DNA of 64,000 bases from RHKX01 sp963826475. Lineage in GTDB: Bacteria > Actinomycetota > Thermoleophilia > Solirubrobacterales > 70-9. The stretch is taken from positions 992,001-1,056,000 of the forward strand of contig CAWGXC010000003.1 in the NCBI GenBank assembly GCA_963826475.1. The letters run 5' to 3'. Under the pieces are notes generated by a model. That model searched no databases and had not been told where the DNA came from. It worked only from the letters and a program-made list of their open reading frames with translations. Positions 59,853 through 64,000 of this stretch are shown here, one piece after another. A program made the position numbers and the translations under genes. Position 1 is the stretch's first letter. Each line of letters opens with the position of its first letter.

Positions 59853-61150
59853 ACGCCGCGATCCTGACGATGGACCTCGCGCCCGGCGTGAGCGCCGGCG
59901 ACACCGCGTGGATGCTCATCGCGACCGCGCTGGTGATCCTGATGACGCCTGCCCTCGGGCTCTTCTACGCCGGACTCGTCAGGGCCAAGAACACGCTCAA
60001 CACCTACATGATGGTCCTCGCCGCACTGGGAGTCGCAACGGTGTCGTGGGCCGTGATCGGCTACTCGGTCGCCTTCGACCCGGGCAACGGCCTGTTCGGG
60101 GGCTGGGACTACGCCTTCCTGCATGGTGTGGCGTTCTCGCCGCTGCCGGGCATGACCATCCCCCACCTGCTGTTCATGTCGTTCCAGGCGAGCTTCTGCA
60201 TCGTCACGGTCGCGCTCGTCTCGGGCGCGGTGGTCGAACGGATGCGCTTCGGCCCGCTGCTGATATTCACCGCGATCTGGTCCGTCGTCGTCTACGCGGT
60301 GCTCGCCCACTGGGCGTTCGGCGGAGGCTGGCTGCAGGATGGCGGCACCCTCGACTTCGCCGGCGGCGTCCCGGTCGAGATGGGCTCGGGGTTCTCGGCC
60401 ATGGCCGCCGCCGTCGTCGTCGGCGCCCGCAAGGACTACGGCCGCCTCGCCCTGCTGCCACACAATGCGGTCTACGTGCTTCTCGGCGCCGGCCTGCTCT
60501 GGTTCGGCTGGTTCGGCTTCAACGGCGGCAGCGGGTTCGCCGCCGGTAACTCCGGCGTGCTCGCCTTCACCAACACCCTCCTCACCCCCGCGTGCACGCT
60601 CGTCGTCTGGTTCATCCTCGACCTCGTGCGCGGCGGCCGGGTGACGGCCATCGGCGCGGCCACTGCGATCATCGTGGGGTGCGTAGGGATCACCCCCGCC
60701 GCGGGCTTCATCAGTCCGACCTGGGCGATGCTGCTCGGCGCGCTCGCCGCCCTGCCCAGCTACGCCTTGATCGTCTGGCGACCGCGAACGCGGATGGACG
60801 AGACGCTCGACGTCCTGGCCGCCCACGGCGTCGGCGGACTGACCGGCATCCTCTTCATCGGATTCTTCGCCCAGAGCTCGTGGAACGGCGCCTCCGACGG
60901 TCTCATCTACGGCAACGCGGCCCAACTCGGCCATCAGGCGCTCGCGGTCCTCGTCGCCCCGGCCTACGCCTTTGCCGCGACCTACCTGATCCTCCGCGCG
61001 ATCGGGCTCTTCACTCCGCTGCGCGCCACCGAGCGCGAGGAAGCGCTTGGGATGGACTTCGTCCAGCACGGCGAGGAGGCGTACGTCACCGGCGAGGGTG
61101 CGATCCTCGTGGGACCCGAGCCCGACCGGCCCCTGCGCACCCGGGCCTGA
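59849..61150 (+). CDS. amt: Ammonium transporter Amt with Glu in place of the first twin His
   Basis: 433 aa, start GTG overlapping the PII stop. The eleven-span Amt/Mep/Rh fold is clear ('AGLVRAKNTLNTY', 'SFQASFCIVTVAL', 'GWFGFNGGSGF'). The second pore histidine is present as His326 ('LAAHGVGG'). At the first, where AmtB has DFAGGTVVHI, the sequence is DFAGGVPVEM, giving Glu177 instead of His168. A Glu here is known from yeast Mep1/Mep3-type proteins and alters transport. The C-terminal tail contacts PII. The channel should move ammonium in under nitrogen limitation. Confidence 0.92.
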   Translation: MNAAILTMDLAPGVSAGDTAWMLIATALVILMTPALGLFYAGLVRAKNTLNTYMMVLAALGVATVSWAVIGYSVAFDPGNGLFGGWDYAFLHGVAFSPLPGMTIPHLLFMSFQASFCIVTVALVSGAVVERMRFGPLLIFTAIWSVVVYAVLAHWAFGGGWLQDGGTLDFAGGVPVEMGSGFSAMAAAVVVGARKDYGRLALLPHNAVYVLLGAGLLWFGWFGFNGGSGFAAGNSGVLAFTNTLLTPACTLVVWFILDLVRGGRVTAIGAATAIIVGCVGITPAAGFISPTWAMLLGALAALPSYALIVWRPRTRMDETLDVLAAHGVGGLTGILFIGFFAQSSWNGASDGLIYGNAAQLGHQALAVLVAPAYAFAATYLILRAIGLFTPLRATEREEALGMDFVQHGEEAYVTGEGAILVGPEPDRPLRTRA

Positions 61151-61163
61151 GCCTCTCGCCGCG

Positions 61164-61955
61164 ATGAGCACCCAGCCTGTCGGAGCACACGTCGAGGGCC
61201 GCGCTCCGCTCGCCGAGGCGGACGCCGTCGGCGCGGATCGGATCCAGCTCTTCCTCTCCAACCCTCAAGGCTGGGAGAAGCCGGAGCCACGCGACGACGC
61301 CGAGGAGCTGAAGGCCTCGGCGACGGGCATCTACGTCCACGCCCCCTACCTGATCAACGTCTGCTCCCCCAAGCCGAACATCCGGCATGGGTCGCGCAAG
61401 ATCCTCAAGGACACATGCGCCGCCGCCGCCGCGATCGGCGCGCTGGCGGTCATCGTCCATCCCGGTCATGCCGACGACGGCATCCCCGAGGGCGTCAAGC
61501 GCTGGACGAGCACGCTGGAACGGCTCGAGTCCGACGTGCCCGTCTACCTGGAGAACACGGCCGGAGGCGACCACGCGGTTGCCCGGCGATTCGACGCGCT
61601 CGCGCTCCTGTGGGAAGCGGTCGAGGCGGCCAAGACGGAGGTCGAGGTCGGGTTCTGCTTCGACACCTGCCACGCGCACGCGGCGGGCGAGGACCTGACG
61701 GACGCCGTCGAGCGCGCTCGCGCGATCACCGGTGGCATCCATCTGATGCACGTCAACGACTCGCGCGACCCCGCCGGCACCGGTGCTGACCGGCACGCCA
61801 ACATCGGCGCTGGGACGATGGACCTCGAGGTCCTGGCCCACATGATCCGCGCGGCTGAAGCGCCCTCCATCGTCGAGACGCCGCGGGAGCCCGATGCGCT
61901 GCGCGCGGACGTGGAGTTCGTGCGCAGCGCGCTGGCGAAGCCCGAAGCGGCCTAG
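61164..61955 (+). CDS. nfo: Deoxyribonuclease IV (AP endonuclease, Nfo)
   Basis: 263 aa from the ATG at 61164. The trinuclear-zinc TIM-barrel motifs appear in order: 'GADRIQLFLSNPQGW', 'VHAPYLINV', 'VIVHPGH', 'VYLENTAGG', 'GFCFDTCHAHAAG', 'HVNDSRDPAG', 'DRHANIGAG' and 'VETPRE'. It cleaves DNA at abasic sites in base-excision repair. It lies 13 nt after amt on the same strand, probably read through. Its TAG overlaps the hemerythrin TAG on the other strand as CTAG. Confidence 0.9.
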   Translation: MSTQPVGAHVEGRAPLAEADAVGADRIQLFLSNPQGWEKPEPRDDAEELKASATGIYVHAPYLINVCSPKPNIRHGSRKILKDTCAAAAAIGALAVIVHPGHADDGIPEGVKRWTSTLERLESDVPVYLENTAGGDHAVARRFDALALLWEAVEAAKTEVEVGFCFDTCHAHAAGEDLTDAVERARAITGGIHLMHVNDSRDPAGTGADRHANIGAGTMDLEVLAHMIRAAEAPSIVETPREPDALRADVEFVRSALAKPEAA

Positions 61956-62632
61956 ACCTGACCGGGCATGAAGCCGACGCGGGCCAGCGGCTCGACCAGC
62001 TCGAACTCCTCGTAGGAGAGGTGCGAGAGCAGCGCGTCGGTGAGGGAGTCGATGGCGCTCTGGAGTCGATCGAAGTCCCCCGGGTTGTTGATGTGGTGGA
62101 CGAGCGCGCCGTCGACCTCCTCGATCGCATCGTGGATGGCCTGGTGTTCGACGGTGAGGCGGTCGATGACCGGCTCCAGCGCCGGCTCGGCGCTGCGCAG
62201 GTGTGGAAAGACGGCGACGTCCTCGAGGTTGTGGTGCTGCGTGACGACGGCGCAGTAGCGCGAACAGAAGGCACCGAGGGTCCAGTCGTTCTGCCTCATC
62301 GCCATTCGGTTCAGGGTGCTGCGCGCGTCACCCGCCGACAGCGCCCCGTCGCGCACTTGGGCGACCACCGATCGGAGCTCGGTGAGCTCGCTGCGCAGCC
62401 CGTCGTGAACGTCGATCAGATGCTTGCCGACCTGCCGGCCCTGCTCCGAGTACTCGACGTCAGGGCCTGACTCCCGGCGGTGGGGCCGGGCGGACTCGTC
62501 CCAGGGCATCGACGCGGTCAGGCGCTCTCCGGAGTCGGGAGTCGGCTGGATCCCCAGGCGCTCGTACTCGCCGTTCGCGTTCGGCTCCGAAGCCGAGTTC
62601 AGCTCGCGCCGCCGCTCGTCACTCTCATTCAT
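61952..62632 (-). CDS. Hemerythrin HHE domain-containing protein
   Basis: 226 aa. A polar N-terminal tail (~1-65) is followed by a four-helix HHE domain with candidate iron ligands: 'HLIDVHDGL', 'HHNLEDVAVFPHL', 'VEHQAIHDAIEEVD' and 'SHLSYEEFEL'. It should bind a di-iron centre and sense or store O2 or NO, or act in oxidative-stress defence. Its start overlaps the stop of the GH31 gene (ATGA), so it is coupled to a sugar hydrolase, which is an odd pairing. Confidence 0.82.
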   Translation of the reverse strand: MNESDERRRELNSASEPNANGEYERLGIQPTPDSGERLTASMPWDESARPHRRESGPDVEYSEQGRQVGKHLIDVHDGLRSELTELRSVVAQVRDGALSAGDARSTLNRMAMRQNDWTLGAFCSRYCAVVTQHHNLEDVAVFPHLRSAEPALEPVIDRLTVEHQAIHDAIEEVDGALVHHINNPGDFDRLQSAIDSLTDALLSHLSYEEFELVEPLARVGFMPGQV

Positions 62633-64000
62633 CGATTATTCCGTGTCTCAATCGAGGGATCGCGAGCTCCCCATTCCACGCGAACGTGCAGCCTGCGAGA
62701 CGTCGGCTGAGCACCTGTCGCGATGATCGCCGTGCGCTTTGACGCGTCGTAGCGCCACCCCTGGGCATGATTGCCACCCACCGTGACCACGCTTGGTCGC
62801 GGGACCCCGGCCAGGCGGAGTTCGTAGGTCCGGTGGCGCGGTGCTGAGGGAAAGCCACCGCGAGCCGCCGCGATCCTCACGTCACTCATCCCGGCCGAGC
62901 GGCGCTGAGTGATCCGCGTCGTCGTCGACTTTCCTCGCTCATAGGAAAACCCGCGCCCGGAGTCGTCGTAGAGCGTCGTCGCGCCCCTACCCCTCTGGGC
63001 GAAGAGCACGATCGAAGGCGGGGGCCCGTCCGGAGTGCTCGGGAGGTCGGGCTGCATCGGCACGATTCCTCCGGCGCGGACGAAGACGGGCAACCGTGAG
63101 AGCGGCACGTCGAGCCGCTCCGTCCCGGGACCCTCGTGACGCTCGCCGGTGAACCAGTCGATCCACGTCCCAGGCGGGAACCAAACGTCCATCGATGGCG
63201 ACGCGCCGGGCTTCGACACCGGGGCGACGAGCATGTCGCGCCCCAGCGTGTACTGGCTGGGATGCTCGTAGGCCTGGTTGCTGCCGGGCCACTGGAGGTA
63301 CAGGGCACGGGCCATCGGGAGCCCGGTGCGGTGCGCCTCGGCCGCCAGCGTGTAGAGAAACGGTGCAAGCCGGCCGCGGAGGCGGAGAAACCGGCTCGCG
63401 ATGCGGCTGACGGCCTCGGGGTACTCCCAGGGGAGCCGGCGTCCGTGGTTGGAGTGCAGCCGATCGATCGGCTGGAAGGTCCCGAGCTGGATCCAGCGGG
63501 CGTACATATCGGCCGGGAGGAAGGTGCGGCGCTCGGCGGGTACCGAACCCGGATTCCCCCCGCAGCCCTCCGTCTTGGTGGTGCCCTGAAACGTGCCGAT
63601 GTCGTGGCTCACGTAGGGCATGCCGATGCTCCCCGCCGCGGCGGTGAACTCGGAGGCGAACGCGATCAACGGCCACGTGGCGCACGTGTCGCCGGTGAAT
63701 TGGATGGAGTAGCGATGCTCGGCGAGGGCGCCGGTCCCGCCGACCCCGATGCCGCCCCCCTGCCTCGAGCCGCCGATCCGGCTGAACGCGGGCCAGCGGA
63801 TGCCGCGAGCCCGCTGGTTGCGAGCGTAGGCCCGGTTGATCCACGTGTCTGGGGTCAGCCCGGGGGCCTCGGCGCTGCTTCCGTCGCAGCACCAATCGAG
63901 CCACCAGAAGACGGGCCCGTCCTTCTCGAACGGACGATGGAGATCGAAGTAGGCCGCCATCTGCTTCGGGTCGGTCCAGTCGAAGACCATGCATTCGGCG
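62629..64000 (-). CDS. Glycoside hydrolase family 31 (alpha-glucosidase-like), partial
   Basis: At least 457 residues; the frame stays open to the right edge, so the N-terminus is missing. The TIM-barrel part has the nucleophile-region motif 'FWWLDWCCDG', then 'RYSIQFTGDTCATWPLIAF' region (GDT...W), 'YVSHDIGTFQG' and 'HRTGLPMARALYLQWPG' region. C-terminal beta domains follow ('VSKPGAS', 'WFPPGTWIDWFTGE', 'GGIVPMQPDLP', 'TTLYDDSGRGFSYE'). This is the standard GH31 layout for alpha-glucosidases/xylosidases. The DWCCD form, rather than D-x-N-E, points to a divergent subgroup. Confidence 0.87.
   Translation of the reverse strand, partial: AECMVFDWTDPKQMAAYFDLHRPFEKDGPVFWWLDWCCDGSSAEAPGLTPDTWINRAYARNQRARGIRWPAFSRIGGSRQGGGIGVGGTGALAEHRYSIQFTGDTCATWPLIAFASEFTAAAGSIGMPYVSHDIGTFQGTTKTEGCGGNPGSVPAERRTFLPADMYARWIQLGTFQPIDRLHSNHGRRLPWEYPEAVSRIASRFLRLRGRLAPFLYTLAAEAHRTGLPMARALYLQWPGSNQAYEHPSQYTLGRDMLVAPVSKPGASPSMDVWFPPGTWIDWFTGERHEGPGTERLDVPLSRLPVFVRAGGIVPMQPDLPSTPDGPPPSIVLFAQRGRGATTLYDDSGRGFSYERGKSTTTRITQRRSAGMSDVRIAAARGGFPSAPRHRTYELRLAGVPRPSVVTVGGNHAQGWRYDASKRTAIIATGAQPTSRRLHVRVEWGARDPSIETRNNR

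Noticed and set aside
59822..61261. Long minus-strand open frame opposite amt and nfo
   Set aside because: Composition is Arg/Asp/Glu-rich without domains; it is a GC-driven shadow of the well-supported plus-strand genes.

Overview
This is a GC-rich, gene-dense chromosomal window from an actinobacterium. The gene content suggests the class Thermoleophilia (Solirubrobacterales or a relative). That placement is an inference from an F420-type nitroreductase, DUF6457 and DUF5995 proteins, many GTG/TTG starts, ATGA/GTGA stop-start overlaps and actinobacterial-type lipoproteins; no marker gene fixes it. I see no prophage, integrase, transposase or CRISPR array. Two tRNA genes are present: Leu(CAG) and Glu(CTC).

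Layout. 1-2750: a cobalamin-riboswitch operon on the minus strand with two secreted DUF4430 (transcobalamin-like) proteins and an EcfT transporter subunit cut by the window edge. 2872-7353: a lone cyclic-nucleotide-binding domain, then a zinc uptake locus (znuA, zur, permease, ATPase, second permease). 7385-15211: tRNA-Leu, a patatin with a TetR regulator, and a complete five-gene peptide ABC transporter in overlapping order. 15452-23883: a secreted protein with an internal duplication, an alpha/beta hydrolase, a PucR-like regulator divergent from a large secreted esterase-like protein, and a cupredoxin followed by a multicopper oxidase. 23948-28539: a two-gene operon of an aldehyde dehydrogenase-GMC oxidoreductase fusion and an NAD-dependent epimerase. 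28622-31067: a phosphoesterase, a membrane protein and MYG1.

31070-37925 is the main molybdenum-cofactor island (moaB, moaC, a moaD-moaE fusion, moeA, mobA, fdhD). It also holds an odd protein with a GcvH-like domain lacking the lipoyl lysine. More Moco-linked genes (moaA, MOSC, DUF6457) lie at 50830-53379. Between the two blocks sits the pentose phosphate and glucose module: a ROK kinase, tkt and rpiB in one operon, and gnd, zwf, tal and pgi in another, so glucose activation, the oxidative branch and most of the non-oxidative branch are encoded here (no rpe). No molybdoenzyme is in the window; fdhD and mobA imply a formate dehydrogenase-like enzyme elsewhere.

53366-64000: a secreted three-part protein (GDPD, nitrilase-like and calcium-repeat-like regions), an F420-dependent nitroreductase, a DUF2993 lipid-binding protein, a GGDEF/HD-GYP protein, greA, and an ammonium module (PII plus Amt). 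In that module the PII lacks the T-loop tyrosine and the Amt has Glu in place of the first pore histidine. It is followed by endonuclease IV, a hemerythrin protein and a glycoside hydrolase family 31 enzyme cut by the right edge. The strongest leads are the ALDH-GMC fusion, the GDPD-nitrilase-like fusion, the lysine-less GcvH-like protein, the altered PII/Amt pair, and two genes whose exported N-termini have no standard start codon.
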